DNA from: Echinometra lucunter
Lineage: Eukaryota > Echinodermata > Echinoidea > Camarodonta > Echinometridae
Direction of reading: 5' to 3'
NCBI GenBank assembly: GCA_029962745.1
Contig: CM057156.1
Coordinates: forward strand, 2,998,114 to 3,062,113
DNA length: 64,000 bases
This document shows positions 1 to 11,047 of this stretch, piece after piece. Each line of letters starts with the position of its first letter. Position 1 is the stretch's first letter. Under the pieces are notes generated by a model, which ran no database searches, was not told the origin of the DNA, and saw only the letters and a list, made by a program, of their open reading frames with translations. The position numbers and the translations under genes are program-made.

Positions 1-1320
1 GCGGAAGTGAGCACGGGAAGAGCGCTCCCAAGGGAGGTGCAGGGAGTGGGGAGTGTCCCCCCCGCAAGAAGCGCGGAAGCTCCGACGTTCCTTTGAATCG
101 TTCCTTGTCTGCTTTTGCTCATCTTAATACATCCTCTGTCTGTTATCGGGGGGGGGGGGGGCAAATAATTCCCAGTAACTAAGCTTAGAATCAGTGGCGT
201 TGCTAGTATTTCATTTTAGGGGGGCGGTGGTGAACATGCAAATCGTGCGAAACACTTACTGAGCGCGCGAAACGGGCTCTCTGGGGAGGGGGGGGGTGCA
301 GGGAGGGGGCGTTTATTTATGAATCAAGATGTTAACATAATCGGAAGAGAACAGAGAGGGAGAGAGAGAGAGGGGGGGGGGATGTCAAGAGGAACGATCA
401 GTTCATTAAGAATTATGTTCTAATTGTTGTAACATTTTTTGGTTTCATCTCGGTTGTGTACATTTCTTCAGAGACTTTGGCATGATTTCGTTAGACGATG
501 AAGTGAGAGACGGGATGGGGTGTCCGATTTCGTAGTATCATGAAAAGCATTTTTGCAAACTATTCCAAGTCTAATAAGTTAATACTCCGGCAGAAGCTGA
601 AATTTTATCTCAGAAAATTGATATTAAAAAAGGAATGAATGAATGAATGAATGCATGAATGATGAATAAATAAATGAACATCTATATTTATTAATTGATT
701 ACGCCCTCGTAGCAAAGAGGGTGGGGCAGTCTCGTCCCTCCCCCCCAAAAAAAATGCCAACCAAAAAAAAAAAAAAGAAGTGGGAAAACGTGAACGAGAA
801 AAGAAAAAGGTATAGAACGTAAGAAGTGCGGGAGCAGACAAGGAATAGTTCAAAGAATCGTCACAGCTTCCCCCTCCCTGCACCCCCCCCCCCCCCCGAG
901 CGCGTTTTGCGCGCTCAGCAAGTGTTTCACACGCTTCGCGTGCTGACTACCGCCCCCTTGAATTAAATCCTAGCTTTGCAACTAATTTTAGACTTAGTTA
1001 CCGGGAAATTTTTGGCTGTGTCCCCCCCCCCCCCCCCCATAACAGGCAGAAAACGTAAGAAGAGCAGGAGCAGACAAGGAACGATTCAAAGAAACGTCGA
1101 AGCTTCCGTAATTCGAATTTTTTTCTCCCCCCCCCCCTGATAACAGGCAGAGAACGTAAGAAGAGCAGGAGCAGACAAGGAACAATTCGAAGAATGTCGG
1201 AGCTTCCGCGCTTCCCGCGGGGGACACTCCCCCCTCCCTGCACCCCCCCCCTTGGGAGCGCGCTTCCCGTGCTCACTACCGCCCCCTAAACTGAAATCCT
1301 AGCTACGCCACTAAGTCTAA
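1..1320. repeat. Cluster of GC-rich repeat copies with poly-G/poly-C tracts
   Basis: Copies in both orientations share words such as GAGCGCGCGAAGCGCGCTCC, GGAAGCTCCGACG and CTTGTCTGCT, each next to a run of G or C (for example 149-161, 882-897, 1021-1038). Copies lie at about 1-160 and 190-310 (+), and about 690-960 and 985-1310 (-). Open frames here are low-complexity and overlap on both strands, so no gene is called. Confidence 0.7.
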
Positions 1321-1374
1321 ACGGAGTTACCGGGAAATATTTGGCTCTGCCCCACTCCCCCCTCTGATAACAGG

Positions 1375-1432
1375 CACCTGTTACACCGCTGCAACGAGGT
1401 GCCTTAAACCACTCGACCACGGCACCTGATGA
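1375..1432 (-). repeat. tRNA-like A-box fragment, probable SINE remnant
   Basis: The minus strand has GGTGCCGTGGTCGAGTGG followed by TTTAAGGC, like a tRNA D arm and A box. No B box follows, so only a remnant is supported. Confidence 0.3.
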
Positions 1433-1807
1433 AGGAAAATAAAATAAAAAAAAAAAGTCGGCCTCCCGGGCCTTCGGTCTCACGGGCCTTCGGTCTCGGG
1501 GCCTTCGGTCTCGCGGACCTTCAGTCAAGTGGGCGGGCCCCGGCCCTGTGAGTGTTAAACACCCAGAAGTGTCTGTCACCAGTCGAAACTATTATTGTCA
1601 ATGACTCAAAAGGTAAAAAATTAAGTTGTCAAGTCGATCATTTCACCTCCGTCTTATTTCTTGAAGGCGACCAGCCAAAACTATTGTCATTGATTGTCAT
1701 TGTCAAAAGGTAAAGAATTAATTTGTCAAGTCAGTCGTTTCACCGATTTCAGTTTTACTATAAAAAGTTTCGTTCCGATTTCCAATCCAATTTTTTCTCT
1801 AACTTAC

Positions 1808-1920
1808 AACCAGTGGCGTAATGAGCCAAAATATTTGGGGGGGCTCAATCTTTGCGAGGAGCGAAGCGACCAACCCTGAGGGAGTGTAGCGACCGAGCCG
1901 GGTACCCCCCCCCCCCCTTC
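1808..1920 (+). repeat. Related AGTGGCGTA element
   Basis: It starts CAGTGGCGTAATGAGCC, carries GGGGGGGCTC and ends in a C run before 1920. It resembles the neighbouring GC-rich family but has a different core (GAGGAGCGAAGCGACC). Confidence 0.45.
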
Positions 1921-2004
1921 ACGATATGGAGCTTTTTCATTTTTTCGACTTAAATTCCAGCTTGAGTTCAGTTCAATTTTTATTTTCTCTCATTTCCAAC
2001 AAAA

Positions 2005-2650
2005 GGATTTCATTTTAGTGGGGCGGTAGTGAGCACGCGAAGCGTGTGCATCACTTAATGAGCGCGCGAAGCGCGCTCCCTATAGGGGGGAGGGGCTCCG
2101 ACGTTTGATGACATGTTTGATGACGTGTACTGTTATGGATAAACGTGTCGTGAATCTACCGACCGGAAAAGGATATTTTTTCATCAACTTGGAAACATGA
2201 TTATGAAAACATGCAGCCTAAATAATCTTAAGTTTCAAACAAATGTCAGCGTTACACAAAATACTTTATTACTTATGATAATAATACAGACAAAGACACT
2301 ATGAAATAAAAAGGACGAGCATGGAGAGGGTGTGATGCGGTGGGGTACCAGGGTTTCACTCCCACAGTGGCGTAGCTAGGATTTCATTTTAGTGGGGCGA
2401 TTGTGAGCGCGCGAAGCGCGCTCCCTAGGGGGGAGGGTCCAATAAGGGGGGAGTTTTCCCCCTCCCGCGCGAAGCGCGGAAGCTCCGACGTTTCTTTGAA
2501 TTGTTCCTTGTCTGCTCTCGCTCTTCTTACGTTCTCTTACCTGTTTTCTTTTCTCGCTTCTGCTTTTTTTTCCTTCTACTTTTTCTTTCTTTTTTGTTGG
2601 TGTTTTGGAGGGGTGACCGCCCCCATCGTCCCCCCCCCCCCCTGGCTACG
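2005..2650 (+). repeat. Further copies of the GC-rich 'AGTGGCGTAGCTAGG' repeat family
   Basis: TTTCATTTTAGTGGGGCG followed by GAGCGCGCGAAGCGCGCTCC occurs at about 2010-2100 and at 2365-2650. The second copy begins with CAGTGGCGTAGCTAGG and ends at a poly-C run and GGCTACGCA. The same head word starts another element at 1811. The ends suggest short inverted termini (AGTGGCGTAGC against GGCTACGCA). Confidence 0.6.
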
Positions 2651-3187
2651 CAAGTGCACTCCCATGGTAAAGGAGTTTTTTTTTGCAGTATTGATGGTTT
2701 GCAACTCTGTAAAAGAATACCATTTGGGACTGCAAACTTAAAGCCCGTGTCTAGTTTTGGTCAATCTAAGAATATTCATTATCAAAGTTTGAATCCATTG
2801 TCAGATAAACAGATAAAACCAAGGTTAGTGTTATATCATAAAACACATTAGTATTGATATTATGCATGTTTTCTGCCTTGCTATGCATGCTATTTGGAAA
2901 ATTGTGAATGCGTTACTTAACAGTAGAAAGGGAGTCTAGGGAGAAGTAATGAAATTCGTGTGATAACACTTATATGAAATTGAAAAAAAACCATGGTTGA
3001 AATTTATTTGGGGGGGCTGGCGCCCCCCCAAGCCCCCCCCCCCCCCCCCCCCAGTACGCCAGTGCTTACAACACTACAAAAGTTACCTGACCAAATCAAG
3101 GCCACGCGTTCTGTTTTCTGTACCACGCGCTCATTTTTTCCCCTTGCCAAACATTTCCGCCACGCGCATTGAAAATCCTGGCGAGAA

Positions 3188-3310
3188 GCTTGGTGTCCGG
3201 ACATGAAGTGTATCCGGACAGTCGATTTAAAACAACCATTTAAAGAAGTTTACAAGCAATATTTCTTAGTTTTTCTAACAATTGTGGTAGACAATATTAT
3301 AGAGAACATT
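3188..3310 (+). repeat. Single terminal copy of the GTATCCGGACAGTCGATTT family
   Basis: GGTGTCCGGACATGAAGTG followed by TATCCGGACAGTCGATTT and a later TAGACAATATTATAGAGAAC resembles the left arm of the foldback at 50092-51819. No matching right end was seen nearby. Confidence 0.5.
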
Positions 3311-4176
3311 TGAATTTATGATTTTTGCTATTTTAGTAACGACAAAAAAGTCAGTCGTCTCATGAACACAACTTTTCTTACCCGGCCTTTTAGGCTTTAG
3401 GCTCATCGTAACTTGCTTAGCCTGCCAGTTTCAAGAGATTCTAAAGCCATTCAAAGACGTGACCACCATCTGGACCCAAACTGGAAATTGTAATTCTCAA
3501 TTCCAAAGAATTTCCCAGATTCCCATCACGAACATAATCTTTGTTGAAACCAACATGAAACGCAACACACGGGACCGGACCGACGTACGTACAGTATACT
3601 ATGCATGCAGCGCTAGCGCGCGCTCATTATCTGCAAGGCGTCCTCTATGTCTACAATTAGTCAGTTTGTTCGAGTGTATCAGAAAAGCTGCGGATCCGGC
3701 GGGATACTGACTGTGAATGTGTTCCAGTTGTTAATTTCAATTTTTGCCGGTGTGATTTTATTCTAGGAAGTAAGTTAATGGTGTACACAGTAATTACTTG
3801 ATAATTAAACAGATTTTAATTATTTGGGTGTGACGTGTAGAGTGTTGTCCAAGTTTGGCTGAGTGATGTCTCGTTGTGTGTGGTGATTTATGCCGTCAAT
3901 TGTCATAGAGTACGTCGCGATGATGTCGTGTTCGTGCATAATGTGAATGTGTTTGGTTTGGCCAAAATTCCCCGACCCTGAACGATTGCAACATCACAGA
4001 GTGATCAGACTCTAACGTTAATAGTAATTAGTATGACTGCATTTACACTAAGCTCTCATCTGGTATCAGCAACGGAGCAGCTCCGTAGGCAGGTAGGTGG
4101 TTGCCGATCGATACGGGACGGACATGACGGACGGTGGTCATCAGTTTGAAATTGAATTTTGATGAATGCCTCCGCT

Positions 4177-4261
4177 AGACTGAAGTGTTCTGTCTCTAAC
4201 AGTCGTCGTTAGCCTCGTATTTTGGCTAACGATGACTGTTAGAGACAGAACACTTCGGTCT
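4177..4261. mobile_element. 85-bp palindromic MITE
   Basis: The left arm AGACTGAAGTGTTCTGTC and the right arm GACAGAACACTTCGGTCT form a nearly complete hairpin through CTAACAGTCGTCGTTAGCC. Same family as 9163-9312 and 51346-51419. Confidence 0.75.
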
Positions 4262-5886
4262 ATAATTAGTCTAACAATTAACATTAGACCAAAAATTCTG
4301 TCTCCTATTTGTCGATAGACTCTAGACTCTAGTCTTATGGGACCCTTCCCAAATATTGAGGAGAGCCGACCCTACCTAAATGAAAGGCTAACAACGAACA
4401 GAAGACGTAATTTTAGGTCTTTTTCGGTCTCTAATTTTCCGTAGTATGGTAGAATAGCTCTAAAGTCATCGACCACCTTTTTTTGAACCGACCACCTTCG
4501 CGCAATGGCTTTCCTGCGTATAAAATAAAAAAGTGCGCATGGAACTTGGCGCAATACGCCGCAGTAATCAAACAGGCTATTATACATGTAGGTCTAACTC
4601 AAGTCCATATGAAATGAGGATGAAATAACAGAATTTATTTTTTAAAAAACTTTACAAATACTTGCATGCCCAAATATTACATCTACAGTTAAATGTAAAA
4701 ACTCTGTTTACTTTTGTGTAGTTCCGTTTTAGAACACATATCCGTTGTTATTTTCTCGATGTGATGACAATATAAACTAGATCTAGGAGTAGTTAGACTA
4801 CGCCGCCAAATACGCTTTTAACAAATGGCATTTTTTTTCCATTTTTCATTAAAATGTTATGATTATCATTAAACGACAAAAAGCCTTATCGCGTATTGAT
4901 GATGATGATGATGATGATGATGGTCATGATGAAAATGATAAATACGTGCTTAATCAATAGAGGACAAGCGGTCGGTTTAAATAATGAGCTCACACAGGCG
5001 CACAGTGAAAAACATCACATGCGTTTGTCACCGAGATTTCCGTGCGTATCATACGAGTCAGCAATCTGAACATGAGATGTTTTTGTGGATGAGCAAGAGC
5101 CCCCAATGCGGGAGTCTCGCGCCTTATGCGTGAGACTTGACATGTCTGCGACTTCAGTTCAGAAACTTCGGACTCCTGTTTCAGGATCAGATAGAAAGTA
5201 ATAAGCATGCCAGATTTTATTTTACCTTTTACTGCCAGGTTACCTTGCAGCTGGGCTTGGACTCAAGGGTTTCAGGAACTCGGATCGCTACGATGAACAT
5301 CCAGAGACCACCCGATCTGAGCGCGATTTGTGAGCGCGACTCAAGAACCCATTTCTAAAGTCCCCCAGTTAAACACATCCTTTGATTAAAAATCTCCAAT
5401 ATCAGACTCAGAGACTGAACAAGAGGACAATAGAATCAACACCAACAATATGGCCTTTTTTCTCAGCCACATATTTTCCTCTCTGACATCAGAAGCCCAT
5501 TTGTTTTGTATGCTGATCATAACAAAAAATGTTATGAAAACAAAAGTAATGTAAAGATGGTGGATTTTTGAAGTAGACAATAATTTTTTAGGAGGAATCT
5601 GCTTATCACATTTTCATTTTGAGCTGAGGTAATCCATTTGCTGCAGATGTAAACAAAGCAAATTGGTCTCCCAAATACATGTACATGTAGGCTACCAAAA
5701 ATGTCTGTGATAATAGAGATGGTCTCCCAAATAAATCATGACAGGCCTCAAATTTCATAAAATTTGGGTCATGGCCACTTGGCCACTCTCAGAGGGGCAC
5801 CAAGGCCAAAATGGGACCTGACCACCTTGTGCCACGGCACAATGCGTAAATAGTTGAGGATAGAAAACACTACAATAATCAACATA

Positions 5887-6555
5887 TGTGACCCGCCATC
5901 TCAAAACCACCAATAAGTCGCCCAAATTTATTTTGCTGTTTTATAGTTGATCTGAAAGTAGAGATTCTCAGCTTTCCAATGGTATAATGACTCATCCAAA
6001 TTGATCCACAATAACCCTCTCAAATTCACACCAATTAATTAGGAATTCCATAATCTCCATTCAAAGAAAACAGTCTTTAAGTTCAGAACAACAGAGCACA
6101 CAGGAGCGCACTCTGCGGTCTTTTGTTTGTGAGGGAGCGCAGGAGCGTATTCAATAGTTCATGGCAAACTGGTTTGAAGGGATTATCAGATCAGGCTAAA
6201 ATTTGACACACCTTAGGATTTGAACCTATTTCTTATATTCACCAAAATTCAGTTCAGTACCTTGATTAATTTTTAACTTGACGGGATTGAATGAGGGTGT
6301 TATAAAAGTGCCCTAACACTCCATGGGGCCGTCAGTTTGTATCGGGCGAAAATGAGGAGTCATTTTAAAATTGCTAAAAAACACATTTCTAGAACGAATT
6401 ACGATCCCAAACTTTGGAACATGATAGAATGATAATGAAACTACCCATTTCTGTCAAAAACAGAAAATTGACCAATCCAACCAAAATGACATTTTGGCTG
6501 TTTTCTCAGTTGCGGTGCATGCGACTTATTGGTGGTTTTCAGCCGGCGGGTCACA
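5887..6555. mobile_element. About 670-bp MITE with TGTGACCCGCC termini
   Basis: The left end TGTGACCCGCC, then ACCACCAATAAGTCGC, is inverted at the right as GCGACTTATTGGTGGT, then GGCGGGTCACA. No coding sequence is inside. Confidence 0.75.
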
Positions 6556-6893
6556 TATTTTTAGAAAATATGTGCTTTTCAATATAATTCAATTCAATTC
6601 AATGCTTTATTGTCCATAATTGCAATGGAAATTTGATTTGTTTACATGCATATCAAAGGATTATACAAACAGTCAAACCAAAGAAATAAAAAAATATTAC
6701 AAACATAAGTAAAATTGAAAAAAAAAAAAAAAAGTACATACAAGGGAGCATCATTAATGAATGAATATGTGAAACATGTATCAAATTATTGTAGGTTTGT
6801 GTAACTACAATTTCCTGAATGCCAAATTATCTGCAAGAAAGGAAAAGAAAGAAATAAGAAGTGGAAGAAGATGAAAAAGAAGAAGATAGAGAA

Positions 6894-6897
<4 letters not shown>

Positions 6898-6925
<28 letters not shown>

Positions 6926-7165
6926 TGAGAATAATACCCACGTATTGGATGATTAATAATGTAGACAGTAATAACTTCAAAAAGAGTCGAAGGTACGCCA
7001 TGTGTAAATCTAACATTAGCTTTTATTGTTCAGAATTTTCGGCCTGCCTCGGGCCTTGCTCAGTGTATACAGTTTAATTCTGAACAATAAAAGCTAAATA
7101 AAATTCTGAATAATAAATGCTAATGTTGGATTTACACATGGCGTACCCTCGACTCTTTTTGAAGT

Positions 7166-7195
<30 letters not shown>
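6898..7195. repeat. Foldback flanked by (TA)n microsatellites
   Basis: The arm at about 6972-7038 (TAACTTCAAAAAGAGTCG at its start) is inverted at about 7102-7168 (CGACTCTTTTTGAAGTTA at its end). The loop includes a second short copy of the inner arm (7076-7096). (TA)n runs at about 6898-6926 and 7169-7195 border it. Confidence 0.75.
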
Positions 7196-7199
<4 letters not shown>

Positions 7200-7286
7200 T
7201 CAATTGAGAGAATAATAGCGTAGCATGAATCAAAGTTCACCAGAGCTGTTCTACCATTTTGGAAATTTTGCAAAGGTTGAAAAAAT

Positions 7287-7357
7287 GTCTCAGCCGGGAA
7301 TCAAACCCGGGCCTTTGGCTATGAACGCCAATGCCTTAACCACTAGACCACGGAGAC
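7287..7357 (-). tRNA. tRNA-like sequence (probable SINE head), anticodon loop GTTCATA
   Basis: The 71-nt minus-strand sequence folds as a cloverleaf: a 7-bp acceptor stem with one mismatch (GTCTCCG against CTGAGAC), the A box TGGTCTAGTGGTTAAGG, a perfect 5-bp anticodon stem (TTGGC/GCCAA), and a perfect 5-bp T stem (CCGGG/CCCGG) with loop TTTGATT. The anticodon in the loop would be TCA. It abuts a foldback repeat, which fits a tRNA-derived SINE rather than a working gene. Confidence 0.55.
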
Positions 7358-7698
7358 AGGCCAGTGGTTTCGGCTACTCCAAATTCGCTTAACTGACAGA
7401 TTGACAAATCTTCAACCTTCACTGATTAATTCCTTTATTGGTGGCAGATGATTTTCGAACAATGACCTGCCGCGAGAGTTGCCAAAGCTGTTGTATATGT
7501 TACCTGATCACAAATGTTAATTATTCGAACATATACATGTATCTCAAAGAATTCGCTCGGATCCAGCTGAGGTGTGCGGCTGGTCATTGTTCGAAACTCA
7601 TCTGCCACCAATAAAGGAATTAATCAGTGAAGGTTGAAGATTCGTCAATCTGTCGGTTAAGCGAATTTGGAGGCGCCGAAATCACTGGCCTGTCTCCT
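7353..7698. repeat. Foldback repeat next to the tRNA-like element
   Basis: Left arm GAGACAGGCCAGTGGTTTC through GACAATGACC-like sequence (7353-7470) is inverted at 7583-7698, ending GAAATCACTGGCCTGTCTC. Shared inner words include GGAATTAATCAGTGAAGG. It truncates the reverse transcriptase relic. Confidence 0.75.
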
Positions 7699-8378
7699 AC
7701 CACTGCGCAATATAATGAACATTGAGGGGGTGGGTCACGTCTTTGACAATTTCTTTAGCCTTGTTTTGTGCTATTTCTTTGCTGATTTCATCTAAATCTA
7801 TTTGTCTAACCAGAATCTTACTAGCTAACTTCACAGTTCTTCTCAGCTTTTGCTTTGTCTACTTGCCTGGCATATTATACCAGACACAACTCCTAAAGGG
7901 GATTACACTCTCTATAACCGACTCATAGAACATCGTCGTTATGGTTCTGTCAACATTGAAGGACAGTAATTTACGAAGAAAGTATATTGTTTGGTTGCTT
8001 TTTGTGGTTACTTCCTTCGTATTTTGAAGCTACTTTGATTTCTTGACCGTCAATTGATAAAGGACGATCTAGATTTTCAGGAATTCTCTTCACACGGAAA
8101 TCGAAAACCATTTCTTTTGTTTTGTATGCATTAAGCCTTAAATATTGTCTTTGCACCAGTTAGCAAAGTAATCAACACAAGACCTATATTTGGTTTCGCC
8201 ATCCCCTATCAATCCTAAGATGACCATGTCATCAGCATATTTTATTGCTCACAATCAGAATCAACTGTACAATCGTTTGTGTACAAAATGAAGAGGCTGG
8301 GCGAGAGTACCCAGCCCTGAGCAGTTCCAGTTTTGGTCGTGATTTCATCAGACATACAGTCAAGTTTTCTAACTCTTT
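7699..8378 (-). pseudogene. Non-LTR retrotransposon reverse transcriptase relic (3' portion)
   Basis: Read on the minus strand, frames that shift a few times give TGTAQGWVLSPSLFILYTND, then the catalytic box KYADDMVILGL, then YFANWCKDN, LNAYKTKEMVFDFR, PLSIDGQEIKVASKY, MFYESVIESV and KEIVKDVTHPLNVHY. This is the order expected for CR1/L2/Jockey-type reverse transcriptases from the palm to the C-terminal end. Stops and frameshifts make it inactive. Its 5' continuation lies on the far side of the 7.6 kb element (15979-16012), and its 3' end is cut by a foldback repeat at 7698. Confidence 0.85.
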
Positions 8379-9162
8379 GGCCCGAATTCACAAAGGTGGT
8401 TTCAGTCAAAACCGTGGTCTAAACCATGGTTTCAAACCACGGTTCAGACCACGGTTTCAAAATTGCGATTCACAAAGGTGGTTTCAAGTGAAACCACGGT
8501 TTCATCTCCTGCTTTTACGTCATCATTTTGAGTCAACTGTTTGGGGTGGTCTGAAACTGTGGTTTCAGATGAAACCATGGTTTTACCCTCGTTTTAACCA
8601 ATCAGAGTGCAGCATTTTGTGCAGCAGACAGCCACCGGCGGTCAGCGTAGCGGAAAGAAATTTTTTGGGCAGCAAGACTTGAGGAGCCAAGCCTTTTTTC
8701 CCGAGCCCTAGCTAGAATGAAATCGTGAGTAATTTATCAATTCCTAGAGATTTCTAATTAGAAATTCTCTTTTCATTATATTTGTACGTATTTTGTTGTA
8801 CAGAAGAGTAAATATGATGATATAAAAGCATGCTGTTTGGAGCAGAGCGCCAGTGTGGAGCTCAGTGGAGCATAATCGCAAGCAGGTTAATTTTTCAGTC
8901 CCAGGTGTTTATTTTTGTGTCCCTTCATCACAACGAGTTGAAGACTGGATCGAGATCGAGTAAGGCTGGAGTGAGACTTGAACTCGTGTCTCGGCTAATA
9001 ATATCCAGCCTGCATTAATGAATGGATGGTCATCAAAATTTCATTATATGATAATGAACAATTATTGCACATTTCACTTGGGTGCTATAATGCACTTTCA
9101 TATCACACGCGACATGACGTAGACCTAACGTTACTCGTTAGATCTAGAGTCTAGACCGATCT

Positions 9163-9312
9163 AGACCGAAGTGTTCTGTATCTAGTAACACTAACAGTCG
9201 TCATTAGCCTCGTATTTTGGTAGGGTCGGCACTCCTTTTTAGAAAGGAGGAATGCCGACCCTGTCAGAATACGAGGCTAACGACGACTGTTAGAGACAGA
9301 ACACTTCGGTCT
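9163..9312. mobile_element. 150-bp palindromic MITE (full-length family member)
   Basis: The arms begin AGACCGAAGTGTTCTGT and end ACAGAACACTTCGGTCT. They pair almost to the centre, where GGGTCGGCACTCC faces GGAATGCCGACCC. It is nested inside the 7.6 kb element. Confidence 0.8.
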
Positions 9313-9536
9313 AATCTAGGTCTAGATCTAGATCTAACTTAGGCCTAGAGTCTAGTCTAGATCTAGGTCTATTTCCAGTTGAATTGAAAATGAAATGAAT
9401 GAATCTGCTTCAAATTTCACAGAGCATGGATGGTCAGCAACGTGTCAGTGTCATGTGTACTGTGATAGACTTTAATGTAGATTCGAGTCTAAAATCTAGA
9501 TCTGTACAATTTTTAACCTGAAATTGAATAAAGGGT

Positions 9537-9845
9537 AACCTGGGTTTTAGCCTTTTTAGGGGTACCTCTATAAATTATTTGCACTTGCATTCGATCGCTA
9601 ACTTCAGCACACCTCTTCCTGACAACCCAGCTGACCCACAGAAATAGAAAACAGTGACTGACACCAACCCTAACCCCAACCCTCTACCTAATCCTAATCC
9701 TAATCCTAACCCTATCCTTAACCCTAATCCTAATCCTAATCCCAATCCTAACCATAATCCACACACGACAGTCTCTGTTGTATATGGTGCGCTGAAGTTA
9801 GCGATCGAATGCAAGTGAAAATAATTTATACCCCTAAAACCCAGG
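9537..9845. repeat. Foldback whose loop holds a telomere-like CCTAAY tract
   Basis: The arm 9537-9613 (CCTGGGTTTTAG, then CACTTGCATTCGATCGCT) is inverted at 9786-9845 (AGCGATCGAATGCAAGTG, then CTAAAACCCAGG). Between them 9664-9760 is a tract of CCTAAT/CCTAAC units. The overlapping open frame that encodes alternating Gly-Leu is a by-product. Confidence 0.75.
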
Positions 9846-11047
9846 ATTACCGAATAAAGTCTTTCCAAGGGAACCTCCATTTATTTATGGCTTTGAAAGT
9901 TTGATCTTTGATGTCGTTGCTCAGTATCCCCTCCCCTTGCCAGGCCCTGCTGCGCGCTGTGTGCTACGTGTTTCGCTCTCTGCATCAGTGCATGTAGATT
10001 CTGCTTTCTGTTCCTGAACTGAAGCTAGAATCTACATGTACATCATGAATCATGTCATACTTGCTAACTCTACCGCTCTAGGTGGTAATCTATACATGGT
10101 AGGCTATAGACCACCGGAGGTCAAAATGGTGTTTTGAATAGCAAAACTAATTGCTAACGCAAACGTGAAATATAATGACATCTAAAGATCTATAATAGAG
10201 AAGAAAAGTTTTGATTTTACTTGCCAGCAATGTTCCTGAGGCTCTCAATTTCCCCTTTCTGCTTCATATCTGATGAATGAACTGAAAATGGTGAATTTTA
10301 AGAAGAAAACTGACGCTTATCAGACTCGTAGGTCGACAGTATTCCATCAAGTAACCAATAGAAAGCATGCTATGCAGTTTCGGTACAGAATTGTCACTTT
10401 TGTGGGATGAGGTCAATTCATTGACCATGTAAACAGGATGAGTGGTATAGACTTCTGCTTTTCATGGAATTTGACACTTCCCTTGCTGTATATACTAGAA
10501 ACACCAAAAAATGTAGTAATAGGAGTCGTAGTAATCTGTGATGCAGCAATCTAAGTTTTTGCTAACTCTACATGTAGACCCATCTATAATGTGGGATAAC
10601 ACAGGAAAGTTTGCAAAAATTTAGATTGTTGCCTTAAGGATGGCACAAATGCGCACATGAAGTGAAGTGAACCATCGGAGGACCGTACTGAGCAACAAAA
10701 TCGGAGGCCGAAGCTGTGTAAATCGAGGTTTCCTTGGTCCAATTTTATTCCAATGCAGTTGAAAAATTGAATACATGTTGCTGATAATTATGTTAAATTT
10801 ATTGAATGCAGACTTGTTCATTACAATTGGAAATATATGCATGGCTACGAAAGTGGATTAACGCCTTGACTTGAGACTGAATCTCGAATTCTCAATCACA
10901 TTAATAAGAAGCATACAGCAGATTGAGAACGACCCTAAAAATTGTTCATGTACAGTACATGTAGTATTGTATGTACACTCATTTCCAATAATTCTTGCCT
11001 TCAGTATTTAATTTTGCGTCTAATTCCAACGTTATTTTACATACAGA
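9846..11047. other. Interior of the 7.6 kb element, no gene seen
   Basis: AT-rich DNA with only short open frames that match no family known to me. It lies between the telomere-like foldback and the Harbinger transposase relic. Confidence 0.5.

Larger units (their letters stand above)
2651..5886. other. Non-coding stretch with scattered repeats
   Basis: No ORF with family resemblance was seen. It contains a GC-rich remnant at about 3009-3066, a one-ended copy of the GGTGTCCGGACA family at about 3188-3310, a short palindromic MITE at 4177-4261, and a (GAT)n tract at about 4898-4922. Confidence 0.6.

Noticed and set aside
605..1579. Several overlapping minus-strand open frames
   Set aside because: They translate GC-rich repeats and homopolymer runs in more than one frame.
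9575..9880. Open frame encoding alternating Gly-Leu
   Set aside because: It is the CCTAAY tract and foldback arms read on the minus strand.
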